A stretch of 64,000 bases of DNA. Source: Owenia fusiformis. Taxonomy: Eukaryota; Annelida; Polychaeta; Sabellida; Oweniidae. The DNA lies in contig CAIIXF020000002.1 of NCBI GenBank assembly GCA_903813345.2, positions 31,492,926-31,556,925 of the forward strand. Direction: 5' to 3'. Within the stretch, counting starts at the first letter, position 1; each line of letters starts with the position of its first letter. The notes below the pieces were generated by a model that saw only the letters and a program-made list of their open reading frames with translations, was not told where the DNA came from and did no database searches. This document shows, one piece after another, positions 1-12,290 of this stretch. The position numbers and the translations under genes were made by a program.

Positions 1-312
1 AATATCTGCCGGAAATGATTCATGCCTTTGCTCAATCCTTTTTTGTTCATATCAATTTATACTTTAACATGAGTGTTACTTTAACATGAAGGTATGAACG
101 ACTTTTAGAATAAAAAAGCAATGCAGGATTATTGTATATGATTTTCCGCCAAAGTTGGAATTTATTGATACATACATGGTCAACTTTGGGATAAAATTAC
201 AACTTTATTGTTAGGAAAAGACTGTGCTCTATATGCTTTATCTAATCACACTATATTATACTATACCATATTTAGCATATTTAGTATACAAGTATAATTT
301 ACTCAGACTTAC

Positions 313-3300
313 GACAATCAAATTCTTCCCTCCACATAGGAGTATCAACTCCCTCTTGCTTACATGCCTCAGCAAATTTGGACACAATATCACATATGTT
401 CTCGGGATTATCACAGTGATCAACCATGCAGTCTTTAACAAAATTCTCGAGAAATGCATCCGACATCCTGGAATTAGAAGACTAGTGCAAGTATCAACAG
501 AAAACGTACTGAAGAGTGAAGAATCACTAATATTGTGTCCTTCGTGTGAAATGAGGAAGGGAATCCATCGTCGACATTATGCTGCACCTTTTTAAGATCA
601 AATAATGTTGAATATAAGTAGCTTGGTCGACAAAAAGATGCAAATGCCGGTGTGTTTAGTATAGATAAAGATGTTGTCCATTGACTATTTTTCCACTTCA
701 AACTAAAAATTACTGGGAATTATGAAGTCATACAGTCCACTAAATGTCTTATTTCTTTCGACTTAGTCCCTCTGATTTAAACTCAATCTGGTTACCCAAA
801 TATGTCACTTACCTTCCAACGCATTCTGCAAAAATACCATCTGGATTGACTACCTCTTGACATATAACTTTAGCTTCCTCCATTTCCTCATCGGTCTTGC
901 ACGGATTGGGAAGATCATCGTTCAGGCTACTGTCACACCTGAAATCAAGGGCATATTTACGTAGAGTAAAACCTGCGAAATTGAACACCTCTGAACGTGG
1001 AACACTTTTCACATTCACTGCGATCCACTGTCTCAGTATCTGAGGTATTGTTTTTCGAAACCCCTCTGAGATGGACACCTAAGTATAACACTGGTATTCC
1101 ACTAGCCCATACCAGATTTTACTTAAATGTGGGAAATATAAGTAAGATGAATTCACAAATGTCCCCCATCACTTGGATCCCAGAAATATTTTTTATAGAA
1201 TATAATTTGTTTTAACTAATAGAACTAATACAGTCTTTACCTAAAAGAATGTCTACTGGTTAGTACGTTTTGAAGAACGTCATTTTCTTACCTTGGATCC
1301 TCGGGATCAAGTACTTGGTAACTATCTCCAAGCAACGTCCCCTTATTTGGTTGCCCAGTAAGATCAGTTCCAGAGGCATCCGAGCAATCATTAGGCTGGT
1401 TATCATCAAAGTTCTTGCACAATCCGTCAACCTGCACGAACATATGGCAACTTTTAAGCGGACGAATAAATCGAAGTGTTTGGAGATTACAATTAAACTT
1501 CTCCCTTAGTGTATTGGGTAAGCGTACAATTTAATATATCCATTTATAGTTGTTCATCGCATTATTCTTATTCATGATATATTCTATTTATCGTAAATGT
1601 TTTGTTTTCATATTGGTAATTGTAAGTCACTGAGAACAGTGCATAGTCTATCAAAATACATAATTCTAATAAATATATAAAAGTCAACACTGCTGCTGGA
1701 GAATGTGATTAATGAATTCCCATTCTAAAACTAGCTATTGTGATGAAAAACAGGTCTATGTAGGTAAAAATAGTTTTACATTCGTTTTATATTCATATTT
1801 CAACATTCCCCCGACTAGAAAATTAACCTAGATATATTAACAGATTAAATATACCATGTCCATCCACTGTCTCCCAAGTGAAACGCTGATGCCATAACGG
1901 AATACTATATTCAGTGACATCACTGGACAGTTAAACAGTATGTTTGCACCACTGACATCAATGGAGTAAAAGGCAGTATTATAAGGAAATGTAGTCACGG
2001 GTATTGAGTTGACCTGTAAACAAATCATATATATTATGATGATATCATACATTGACCGATTAATTAAAGTATGAATAAGGTAATACTTAAAGTTTGAGCC
2101 CAAGGTAATTGGCTTTCTATCAAACTGTATACTAATGTGGTACTTTTATTTTGTGTTTGATGAAAAATAGTACTAGTATATGTTTGAATGTACAAAATAA
2201 AATAAACAGTGTATTGTTTGATGAAACTACAATACTGAATATGTATATAGGAACTTTAATAGCTGCAACACAAATGCTTTATTTAGTCATTCAATTAACC
2301 TTATTTATTTACAAACAATAACTGTCTCCATTCTTTGTTGTTAAGCAAAACGCAGCAATAAAGTGACAGCTGACAACAAAAGTGTCATTTTGAATTGTTT
2401 ATGATAAAGCAGACATCACAAAAGGCAGAAAACATCCTTGAATAAACATATGGAGACAAAAGAATTGAATCTATTGTCATCAAGTACCTTAACATTTGTT
2501 CCTGGTCCAAGGCGTATGACGTCGTTGCCTACGTAAACATCTGCATACCTTGTGACTGACACAGAGCTGGTGGGTGATGTGCGAACATTCTTCACTTCAA
2601 TCTGAAATAGAAACGTGGTCGTTACTTGAAGATACCTAAAAATACACGTTTGGAAGCGCAGCTTATGACATTTTCCTAGACCACTTGGTTAGATTGGCAA
2701 CTTGGCAACCACCCCCCCCCCCTTAAAAACCTCAGAAACGTCAGAAAAAAACATGCGCATCCTGCCAGCCTGGTGATACTACAGGGTGATCAAAAACCGG
2801 AAACCCTGTATTTTCCTTATTTCTTTGTCATTTTAGAAACTTATTCCCGGGTATTTGACACATTTGTAAATCATCCAATTTCCTACCACTCTACTAAATT
2901 TCATGAACATCAGACAGCTGATAGTCACAATTTAACAGCACTTTGAGTAACATGCTTCAGGGTTGGCCATCATCGCACAGTAGACAAAACAGCACAGTTC
3001 CCAACAACCTGAATGAATTCCTCAGCCGGTATGGCCTGAATGACATGGATGATATCACTTTTGAAGTTTGCAATTGTCCTAATGTCATTCTCATATACCC
3101 TATGTCTGCCAAATCCCCACAGGTAGGGACATTTTAGATGACGAGTACAGGTTTCCCGACAACGCAACAGTGGCAACCGGGACATGTTCTTTAAAGTACT
3201 GTAACATTGTGAGTATCAATCTGATGGTCATGAAATGTAGACTGGTAGCAAATTGAATGATGTACAAATGTGTAAAATATCAGGCGTTGTTTCTTTAAAT

Positions 3301-4971
3301 GCCAAAGATATAAGGAAATGGTATGAGGGTTTCCATCGTTTAACCACCCTGTATATACGTGTACCTAATGGTCCTTATAAAGTAAGGTAATGAATTCATG
3401 GTGACTGTCCAATAAAATGGGGCCAGAAGTAATTGCAAATAATTACATCGGGAACATGTGACGTTTACCCACATACCTTGAATGCCCCATTGAGCGCCCT
3501 AACGAGAGTGTATTTGCAGTCGCCCTGGAAGTCATAACGTAAGCCATCAAATGTTGTGTAATGGGGGTCGCCCCATCCACTACATGTTCCTGGCTTGGTA
3601 TGGGGCTCTGAAATATTTAAAACATACAATAAGGAAATGAAGAGAAAACATTAAAGACAATCTTATGAACACTATGTACATGAATTGTCTATCCAATACT
3701 ACATTCAAACGACGATAAAGAAATCATGAATCTCTAAAATGTTGACTCTTAATTGTGAAAGCGACTGTCCTAGCATGAAGTGATCAGATTTTTACATGAA
3801 CCATACAAAAATAACAAAAAACTATAATTTTTAGATTAACATTTGGTACAATGTAAGTATAGGGCGTCCCTTGAATTACATACGTGAGCATTCAATCTTG
3901 CTGCATTTAAACATCTGTGTTTCTATGCTGGGCCCTTCACATGGCTTTCCTCCACCCTGTGCTGGTATTTTTCCCCTTGTCCTAATGCAATGTTTCTGAC
4001 AGCATTTGTCACATTCCGTACACTTGCCCCAATCTGTCCACTGTTTCCATTTGCAACCCACTGAAACATTATAACAACATTTAAAGGAACATAAGACAAC
4101 ATTTATCGGATTTTAAAACAACATATCTATCGCATGAAATATTTTTCTTTAGCAATGAATAGTTGGCCTTTTGGTTGGTAAGACAAATACTGACAACATC
4201 AAGATAATAATCATTCAGTCTCAAACACAGACTATTGTTTCAAGTAGAACTTGTTAATCCAAATTCTTACCTGGTATCCAAGCGCATTTTTTCATACATG
4301 CCCTAAATTCTGACCCTCCTAATTCTGCTATACATTCTTTCCAACAGACACCGTCCACCTTTGCTCCCTGAATTAAAATTTTGAAAAAACGTTATGTCAC
4401 GATCGACAAAATTTCTATTCTGGCAATGTTCGCAAACTATCATCAAGTAAATTTTCTATTACATTGTTAGCTCATTGCCCATTTGTTAAAAAGACACCGA
4501 ATGACATGTAATTACATTGAAAATGCAAATGAACAGTTTGTCAACCTTCTCTTCTCGGGAGTCCTTCAATTCTTAGTTGTATAACTTAAAATAACTTAAG
4601 TAAATTATGTTAAGTTCATTTATCCAACCTACCTTTGGAATCTTACACCAACCATTGCACTTCCTTTTATTGAATCCCGCTGCTTTACATTTTTTCACAC
4701 AGTCGGGGTAAGCCTTTCCTTTTGCGGCTGCGAAGTGATCTAAAAATTCAAAATATCATACAGTATCTAGGGATTGACCAATTATGTAGAATATTAATGT
4801 ATTCTTCATCTTCCACTTTGTTTATATCAGTGTTTATTTTTTAAGTTTGATTGATGAACAGAAAACGTGTTTCGGATTATACATGAAATGAAATTTAAAG
4901 AAATAGATATGCCACTCACCTACTATGGAGATTAAAATAACAATTCCTAAAAGTATCTTTACTTTCAACAT
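313..4971 (-). CDS. Secreted TSP1-VWD-C8 cysteine-rich protein (5' ten exons, partial)
   Basis: Exons (minus strand): 4971-4920, 4739-4633, 4367-4271, 4060-3884, 3607-3477, 2601-2488, 2013-1855, 1431-1292, 938-813, 467-313. All have AG/GT borders and phases join without a stop, giving about 419 residues; the reading ends in a split codon, so the gene continues beyond base 1. Residues 1-17 are a hydrophobic signal peptide ([17 protein letters not shown]). Residues 18-88 are a Lys/Cys-rich segment with paired cysteines. Residues 89-144 form a thrombospondin type 1 repeat ([10 protein letters not shown], CxRTR, KPCEG). Residues 150-326 are a von Willebrand type D domain, with the typical GDPH-TTFDG-YDFQG-C opening and a GLCKNFDDN close. 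Residues 327-419 match the C8 domain, with regularly spaced Cys and a WREEF-DC end. Such proteins are extracellular, disulfide-bonded, and often mucin- or matrix-like. The domains are clear; the specific orthologue is not recognised. A longer minus-strand reading at 809-1078 is not the exon, because phase requires the acceptor at 939-940. Confidence 0.85.
2782..3351. mobile_element. TA-flanked CAGGGTG inverted-repeat element (MITE) in VWD intron 5
   Basis: The ends are imperfect inverted repeats starting CAGGGTGATC on the left and, on the opposite strand at the right, CAGGGTGGTT, continuing with the shared GGAAACCCT. Both ends abut TA, the target of Tc1/mariner-type transposons. The element is about 570 bp and has no transposase. 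Short readings inside it (2943-3137 and its antisense) match nothing recognisable. Confidence 0.6.
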
Positions 4972-5034
4972 CGTTGGAGTGATGTCTATCTCTGTAGTTT
5001 CTGAGTTTCTACATCAAGAAACTTCCCTATATGG

Positions 5035-5042
5035 TTTATATA
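5035..5042 (-). promoter_or_regulatory. TATA box of the VWD gene
   Basis: On the minus strand this reads TATATAAA. It lies 64 bases upstream of the ATG at 4971, so a start site about 30 bases downstream (near 5010) would leave a leader of roughly 40 bases without an intervening ATG. Position and sequence fit a core promoter; function is inferred. Confidence 0.5.
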
Positions 5043-6021
5043 GAAAAACTCGAATTGAAAATAAAAACAAACAGGATATTTTGTTCGCAAATTGAGTGAA
5101 TTCATAACAATAGCGGACAGGTGCGATTATAATAGTGTTTTATCCTTTCTATGTTGTATGGCTTGTTAATTGTTTATCTATTTTAATTAATTAGTTCAAA
5201 TATGAAAGGATTGAGTGTATGAGGATCTGCGCGAGTTTTATTTGCAATAACAACAGTACCAATGTACTTTAATCACCGAAGACTTCAAAAGGATTGCTAT
5301 ACTTGTCCTTGGTATTAACATATCACTATATCATTCAGAAGAAAAGAAGCTAGAGAAAGTAGAAACACAATATAGTTGGTTCCTTATTTGGTATCATCCT
5401 TGGTACATTGTTGATAGGGATAGAATTCAATATGAAATAATTCGTCAGTTTTGCAAGCCATGATACTCTCTGCACTTCTTTGATTTACAATATTTCTTAG
5501 TACATCATTTCATTACTTAGAGATCAAGGTATAAATGTATGTGGCGTATATATTAAAATTTATGAAAAAAAGATTATTACAAACTTTTGCAAAAATGCTC
5601 ATTTCTAATGCATTGACATAGACTTTAGTCATGACATTTCATTTACATTTTTTTGAGTTTTCCCCTTTGGGCCTGTGTGTTTTCATAGGCTATACATGTA
5701 GTTTTACAAAGAACGACAGAATCATATAATGTTTTTTACAGATACATGTATCTAATTACCTAATTACCCTCCCGGTGGAAAAAATGAGGTACATGAAGTA
5801 CGTGTGAAGTGTGAACTATGACTCACTTTATTCAATTGTTATTCAATTGTTCTAAATATCTGAGTATTATTATTAATTCATCACAGAACACCATCAATAG
5901 CAATGTTGCATTGTCATCAACGAGCCAATTAAAAATAACTTCCTCATTGGTATTCCATCAGAAAATTTCTGTTGATAATCGTGATTGTGCAATTTCAATG
6001 TACATTGTCCTTTCTATTGCG
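5043..6021. other. Intergenic stretch upstream of the VWD gene
   Basis: AT-rich sequence with no supported coding exon. A 100-codon reading at 5818-6120 runs into a repeat arm and lacks any recognisable motif. Confidence 0.5.
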
Positions 6022-6545
6022 GGTCAAAAATGGCTTTGTATAAAAAAAAACTCCTACCTCATACCCGCCTACCCACGTACGTGGGACATGATATTGTCTT
6101 TGAAGGGTCTTAAATCTTAAAGGGTTTATTAAATCTTAGTTTATGATGAATTATAGTTGCATTTGTAACGATCCTTGATAGCAAGTTGCTAAGTTACATC
6201 CCAGCTGGGTTCGATTTCCACTCGGGGCATCGAATTTAGCACACTTTCTTTCAATGTCTTTATCTGTCTTGTTGGACCTATGCTCGCGGTTGTTGGTTAT
6301 TTATTCCCCTGGGGCACCCTCGAGTCATTACACATTAAAATGCGTCCATATGCCTTTATTTATGGATCTGTCATCTGTCTAGTCATAAAATAAAGCTGGA
6401 ATTGTAGAAATATTAATAATTTGAGCTATTTTGAGATTTAATAATCTTTAAAATTGAACCCTTCGATGATTGTATCATGCTCCACTATAGGTGGGTGGGT
6501 GGTTATGAGGTAGGAGGTTTTTTATACAAAGCCGTCAAAACACGT
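6022..6545. repeat. Foldback element with about 45-bp inverted arms
   Basis: The left arm near 6022-6075 (TGGCTTTGTATAAAAA, then CTCCTACCTCATA and a run of CCCACC-like bases) is the reverse complement of the right arm near 6490-6545. The arms are imperfect and about 420 bases apart. No coding content is seen between them. This is probably a non-autonomous DNA element; its exact ends are uncertain. Confidence 0.55.
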
Positions 6546-6679
6546 GTATGATAATCAGATTATAATTTAACCAAAACGGCTATTAGCCACAGTTTGTGAC
6601 TCCCAATCAGGGCTCGTGGATGTATCCACGCCGAATGTTTTCTGAGGATAAAGTTAGCATATGGAATTCGAAATATATA

Positions 6680-6693
6680 TAAATAAATTATAT
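6680..6693. repeat. Left target-site duplication of the L1-like LINE
   Basis: The 14 bases are identical to 8201-8214, which follow the poly-A tail directly. The sequence is AT-rich, so chance similarity is possible, but exact abutment to the tail makes it likely real. Confidence 0.7.
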
Positions 6694-8200
6694 TTAAACT
6701 GGAATGAGAAAATAAATGACCTTGAAAAAACATTAGATTCTTGGAAAAAACGCTACCTTACTTTATTTGGAAAAATCACTATTATAAAGTCTTTAGCCAT
6801 ATCAAAACTTGTATATTCAGCATCTATTTTATCATTTAAAGAAGAAATTATTAAACGAATTAACAATTTAATATACAACTTTTTATGGGATGGGAAGAAA
6901 GACAAGATAAGACGAACTATTGTAATAAACTCTATAGACAGTGGAGGTCTAAACATGTTAGATTTTCAATCACAGCTAAATGCTCTAAAAGCTGTATGGA
7001 TTAGTCGTATATATGACAAAAAAAACACATTTAATAAAATTCCGTACTTTTATTTTAGCAAACTGGCTCCGAATATGGACATTTTATTAAAAATGAATGT
7101 TTTCTCTAATGAGCATCTTGATAGACTGCCTGTGTTCTATAAACAAGTTCTAAAAGCATATAATAGTTGTAAAGACCATGATATAATCAATAAATTAAAA
7201 CACCATGAAATAATCCAACAAACCATATGGAATAACAGATTATTTCAATTGAAAGGCAAACCACTTTTCTTCAAATCTTGGATAGATAGTGATATTATCT
7301 ATGTCAAAGATCTCATAACTCAAAATGAATTTTTAAATGTTAACTATATTTTTGAAAAGTTAAAAAATAAAAAAAATTGGATTTCTGAATATTTTCAAGT
7401 CCTAACTGTAATGAAATCAATAAAATGCTTTATTAATATAGAACAAGTAAAATTCACAAATATACCAAGAAAACCCAACTTTAAAGTAAAAAACATCCAA
7501 TTAGACTTTAGAGGTAAAAAATCCAATTTCTTTTATACAATACTGAAAAATAAAAAATCTGAAAAATGGTTTACCTACAAGAAATGGGAAAGAGATTTTT
7601 GTATAACAAATGAAGGTAAAATAGATGAAATAAATTGGCCAAATTTTTTTACTAGCAAGATAATAAAAGTTAAAGACAAAAAAATTGCCAATTTTAACTT
7701 CAAAATAATTAACAATATTCTTCCTGGATTAACTGACTTATTTCTCTATGGGATAACAGATAATTATCATTGTAGTATTTGCAATAATTTATGTGACTTG
7801 AAACATATTATTTTTGAATGTTCCTTAGCAAAAGATATATGGGCACTGATACATAAAACATGTGGCCTTAATATTTCTTACAGAAAAATTATAATTGGTT
7901 ATAATGGCCATGACTCACATACACATTTTTTAAATTATTTTATCAGCATTGTTACAAACAGTATTTATAAATCATATATTTTAGAATTGAATAGTAAAAA
8001 ACAAAGAACATTTGAAAGCATGATTTCATTGATAAAATATGAAATTAATTACAGAAAAAATGTATTTTATTGTTCAAAGTGGAATTTTGTATCAAAACTA
8101 TTAAAATGAAAATTGTATGAATTATCTACTTTATGTCATTGTTTATGTTATGTAAAATAACCAAAAGTTGAATAAAGACTATTTTAAAAGAAAAAAAAAA
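6694..8200 (+). mobile_element. 5'-truncated L1/Tx1-like LINE
   Basis: A single open frame runs through the element to the stop at 8107-8109. It encodes the region after the polymerase core of an L1/Tx1-type ORF2: the LDSWKKRYLTLFGKI block with IIKSLAISKLVY, then a C-terminal zinc-knuckle-like motif (CSICNNLCDLKH-4-C). The endonuclease and catalytic polymerase motifs are missing. An AATAAA (8171-8176) and a 10-base A run end the copy. A 14-base direct repeat (TAAATAAATTATAT, 6680-6693 and 8201-8214) abuts both ends exactly, marking a target-site duplication. The ATG at 6661 therefore lies in flanking DNA and is not a genuine ORF start. The open frame suggests a fairly recent, dead-on-arrival insertion. 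Confidence 0.85.
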
Positions 8201-8403
8201 TAAATAAATTATATAAAGTAGATCGTGGTTGTGAAGGCCTATGTTTTGATTCGTGTGTTTAACAATATCCTGTCATATCAATTTTTCTGGGCAGCAGCAA
8301 GATTTCTCCGCTATGGGGAATCACGTTATTTTGATAAAGATACATGTACTAGATAGTATTAGAAAATCAACTCAGAAAAACAATACTAGGAGCGATTAAA
8401 GCC

Positions 8404-8571
8404 GGTGTAAAAGGGTAGGTGGTCCTTTCAAATTTTGGTCCTACTCTCTAATGATTTATATGGTGACCTAATTACAATTATTTTCCTTATTGTTTATACA
8501 CAGTCAGGGCCAGTAAGGGCCGTAAGGAAAGGGGACCATAATCCCCGGGGGACCATAATTTCTTTTACACC
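8404..8571. mobile_element. 168-bp MITE with GGTGTAAAAG inverted ends, copy 1
   Basis: It begins GGTGTAAAAG and ends with the reverse complement, CTTTTACACC. A second copy of exactly the same length and close sequence lies at 45618-45785. It carries no coding capacity; the 77-codon reading across it is incidental. Confidence 0.75.
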
Positions 8572-10308
8572 AGCGCTAGCGCAAGGGAGTTGTTTCTTAT
8601 TTGTGTCACGAGACCAAGCCTCGATCATTTTTCAACTTTCTTCGACTCCATTACCTTCCACATTTTAGAGGAACTTAGTTTTAGAATTACCTGCCAGTAT
8701 AAAACAAATATAGAGAGATCTTATTCGGGAGAACTGAACGTAAACGTGTAATAGTTTGACTCCGGCAATCGTTATTCACCCTCAAATGGTAGAAACGGGG
8801 CCTTGATAATTATTTTCTCACACCTTCATACTTAATCAGGCAAATAAAATTCACCCTCTTCATTATGGCGGCATCCAACAACAAACGATCAACTCTGGAT
8901 CATTTTGACGTAGTTGGTCGGACTAATTTTTAGGCAACCTTTGGCAACTGTACTTTGGCTCATCATACAACGGAAAAATGAACTTATACTTGTATTGGAC
9001 TTGAGTAAAATTTGTTTCCATTAATATGCATGTATGTAGGTTGTACATCGTCGTTGTTGGTTGTATGTTCGTATGCGGAATCGAAGTACGCTTTCGGAAA
9101 GCTTTGGACGGCTTCGGAAGCATTCACAAACTTGATATTCGGTTCGCATGTTTACGTTCCAAATCGCCAGAATTGACAATTTACCCAATTTGCAAGGCTT
9201 CGTTTAACAGATTCGTTCATAAATGAGGGGCCTTAAACGAGAAACGATGTCAACTTGTCCGGTGTAAACTAATACAAACATCCCCGCTGCTTGGTTGTTG
9301 GTTATTAATTCATGAAAAAGATGTATACATTAACAAATAGGCAAATTTTCCAGGAGAATGATCAGAATATTGCAGCAGAGTCAGGTTAAATTGCCTCTCC
9401 TTGGTAACCGTGCTCATCCGTATTCGTAAATGGAGATGTTGTCGATTTAAAAATTAATTTAAAAGAGTTCTCCAAGCTGAATTAAACGAACATATTTTTC
9501 ATTAAATTTTGGTATTGTTCATGTCTAGAAATAAATAGAAAAGCATGTTCTCAAATATTCAAAGATGAAATAATTTACATGGCAATATTGACCGCTAGAG
9601 ATTCAGGTTCATCTGTACATGGAGAATATATAAGCACAAATGCCAAAAGGGAAGGGTGAACCCAAGAGATATGTTCATCAATATATTCTGGGATATTTCC
9701 TTCTTTTCTTTCACTTTTAGCATTCCCCTCAATGCAAGAAAATTAATTCTCGGTTTTACAACGATTTATATTAACAGAAAAAAGTGTTCTTGGATTATGT
9801 ATTTAATTTTGACGTGTGTTAACAAATAATATGATGCAGAAATCAATGATATTTCAAAGCAACACAAGTAGGTGTTTGGCACTCTGTATAATTGTGTCAA
9901 ATCAAAATCTCATTTGTCAACAATTAATTTGGCTGTCTTGTCGGCAATGTTGACAGATTGTATTAGGTTGGTGAATATGACACGAGTGTGTTGAGGAAAC
10001 GGCCTCCAAAACAAGTAACACACGGCGACTTAAAACAGGAGAACGGTCGGCGACCAACTTCTTGAATAAACAATACACGTATCCGTAAGGATAGCCCTAC
10101 ATCGTATCACATACCTAGTACCTAAATTCAGAAAGAAGAATTCTTACAAAGCAGTACTAGCAGAACATTGAGAAAGAAACAATTGGCAGCAAATCTGAAT
10201 TCTAATATGCATGATTAAAGAATTCGAAAAAAATAGAGGGTGCATATGTACTTCTATTCGTTTTAGATCGTTTTAGAATCGATCGTTTTATAAATTAGAT
10301 GTGATAAA
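8572..10308. other. Intergenic stretch upstream of the FAM181-like gene
   Basis: No exon is supported in this AT-rich interval. It should contain the promoter of the gene at 10309; no convincing TATA box or conserved element stands out by eye, apart from repeated ATCGTTTTA blocks at about 10256-10292. Confidence 0.4.
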
Positions 10309-10887
10309 ATGACAGCAGACGCAGCTGAGGGTCTTCTACGATTCATAGACGGTGCTTCGAATAACATTCAGGAAGCTCTAGGGACAATGGGGAAAACGAA
10401 ACGACGAGTGAATCATCGCACCTATCTCCAGCGTCAGCTTAAGATGTGTTCACAAAGCTATGATGCATCTGGGATATCTAGTCAAGCGGCCACGAGTCTC
10501 ACGCGTAACCGAAAGACGACAGAATCCACTGAATCTCTGCGGCAAACTATCTCTCTCGACGCCCTCTTTGATGTAAGTCTGTTTGGAACAAATGGAAATA
10601 CGTCATCCGGAACACCAACTGAGCCGAGTTACCACAAAATCACTCAAACGTCTCCTCCACTGAAGAAACGAAAACTTCCACCATCATTTTTTATTGAGCC
10701 GTATCACGATTGTATTAAAAATAAAAAGACACAATGTCCTAAGCTGGAATTCACCGACCCCTTCATCGATGACGTATATCCGGTAACACACATGGTTGAG
10801 CACGATTTAAAGGACATTTTAGCAGGGACTTGGCAAGATAAGGTCACAGACGTCACTAAATCACAACGTGAAGTGATTCATTTGTAA
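10309..10887 (+). CDS. FAM181: FAM181-like protein with TEAD-binding omega-loop motif
   Basis: An uninterrupted 192-residue frame. Residues 8-48 (GLLRFIDGASNNIQEAL, then RRVNHRTYLQRQLK) match the conserved N-terminal block of vertebrate FAM181A/B, recalled as a leading helix followed by a VDHRKYLQKQ-type core. Residues 118-131 (LKKRKLPPSFFIEP) match the omega-loop consensus by which YAP, TAZ and FAM181 proteins grip TEAD transcription factors (LPxSFF followed by P), with basic residues just before it. Vertebrate FAM181 coding regions are also single-exon. The expected role is therefore a nuclear TEAD interactor. AATAAA signals occur at 10893 and 10942, shortly after the stop. The family assignment is strong from two independent motifs; TEAD binding by this protein is inference. 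One gene here cannot be assigned to A or B. Confidence 0.85.
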   Translation: MTADAAEGLLRFIDGASNNIQEALGTMGKTKRRVNHRTYLQRQLKMCSQSYDASGISSQAATSLTRNRKTTESTESLRQTISLDALFDVSLFGTNGNTSSGTPTEPSYHKITQTSPPLKKRKLPPSFFIEPYHDCIKNKKTQCPKLEFTDPFIDDVYPVTHMVEHDLKDILAGTWQDKVTDVTKSQREVIHL

Positions 10888-10899
10888 CATTGACAATAA

Positions 10900-11807
10900 A
10901 CCTGTGATATTAGCTAGGATTTAATTAGATGCCAATAATGGAATAAAGAAATAAAAATACCTTAATTATAGACAAAATAACTTCAACTTTCAAAATGGTT
11001 AGTTTAGCCAATGGTTTAATTATTATAGACATAATACACGTCTTGTGCATGTCAATTTGAGGAACAGTATCACCATCACTAGTTTGGTATAATTTAACTA
11101 TTATAAATAAGAGCTCGCTGGTCGATTAAACCGATTTGTTTGGGGAATTGTTTGCACAATTTCCCGATATGTGGCAGTCACTATTTGTTTTTTTATATAT
11201 ACGAGGGTTGATCCAAAAGTTCTCCAACGTTTTATCTAAAGAAATTATTTCTTGGTGAATTTTGTTCAAACTTGGTCAGTACCTCATATATGTAATATGT
11301 AAAGAAAACAAAAAAGAATTTGTGACATGTGACAACGGAAACTTTTATTGCAATCAGAGTTCGGTTCAGTTCACCCAAGATGTAGTAATAGTTCGGGATC
11401 AATTTTTTTCATGTACATACCGAACTTTCTCATGAATAGGCCCACTGAGAGTTTATTTCGCATAATCACGATTGAAGGGTTAATTTCCTGATTATTAGAG
11501 CCTAAAATTCAAATAAGACACAGTTATGCCCAAAAAACAGGAAGTGGGGGCCAAAAAATGTAGGGCCCAAGGAGGCCCATTTCTTAAAAAGGCAAAGAGA
11601 GGAGGGGGTGTAACATATGGGTAACATATGATAAGGGATATTACTTGACTTTATGTACTCGGCTATAACTCCACTATTTTACCACTTCTTCAGTCTTCAG
11701 AGATGTAACATCCAGTTTCTCATAGCCTACGTCAAGTATTTATAACAGGTCGTATAGACCAGTGTTGCTTGACTTATAGCAAAAACCATTTTAAGTACAG
11801 GTTACAC
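10900..11807. other. Intergenic stretch with a mariner-type end fragment
   Basis: No exon is seen. At about 11201-11225 the sequence ACGAGGGTTGATCCAAAAGT resembles the terminal repeat of mariner-like elements, but no matching inverted end was found, so this is at most a remnant. Confidence 0.35.
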
Positions 11808-12290
11808 TAGCGGATTAGGGGGGGGGGGGCTTGGGCCCCCCCCCCCCCTTGGGTGGGCCCAGAAAAAAAAATTGGGCCCAAAAAAATTCTGGGCCAAAAA
11901 AGGCCTTAAGGCCTCATTACTGGGTCTTTTAAGGCCTTATTTTTTAATTTCAGGCCAAATTTTGAAGAAAATGGGCCTCAAAATTTCAAAATTTGGGCCC
12001 ATTTTTGGGTTTAAGGGTGGGCCCAGAAAAAAAAATTGGGCCCAAAAAAATTCTGGGCCAAAAAAGGCCTTAAGGCCTCATTACTGGGTCTTTTAAGGCC
12101 TTATTTTTTAATTTCAGGCCAAATTTTGAAGAAAATGGGCCTCTAAATTTCAAAATTTGGGCCCATTTTTGGGTTTAAGGGGCCCAAAAAAATTTTCCGC
12201 GCAAGCGGGGACGTTTTTTTCTCTGACCTGAAATTTGGGCCCCCCCCCCCCCCCTTGTTGGTTCCCAGATCCGCCCCTGCGTTATAACAG
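11808..12290. mobile_element. GC-rich inverted-repeat element with internal 164-bp tandem duplication
   Basis: The left end (AGCGGATTAGGGGGG) and right end (CCCCCC-TTG-GGTTCCCAGATCCGCCCCT) are approximate inverted repeats of a GGCGGAT-type terminus. Inside, 11851-12014 is repeated almost exactly at 12015-12179 (GGGTGGGCCCAG start). A piece of the same family is present at 46926-47030. Readings across it are built from the repeat and are not genes. Confidence 0.6.

Noticed and set aside
224-595. 123-codon plus frame over the left edge
   Set aside because: Antisense to the C8 exon at 313-467, which has strong domain support.
809-1078. 89-codon minus frame as a VWD gene exon
   Set aside because: Its upstream half cannot join exon 8 in phase. 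Using the acceptor at 939-940 keeps phase and yields a proper C8 segment, so only 813-938 is exonic.
6661-6693. ATG at 6661 as start of a retrotransposon protein
   Set aside because: It lies outside the element, in flanking DNA and the left target duplication.
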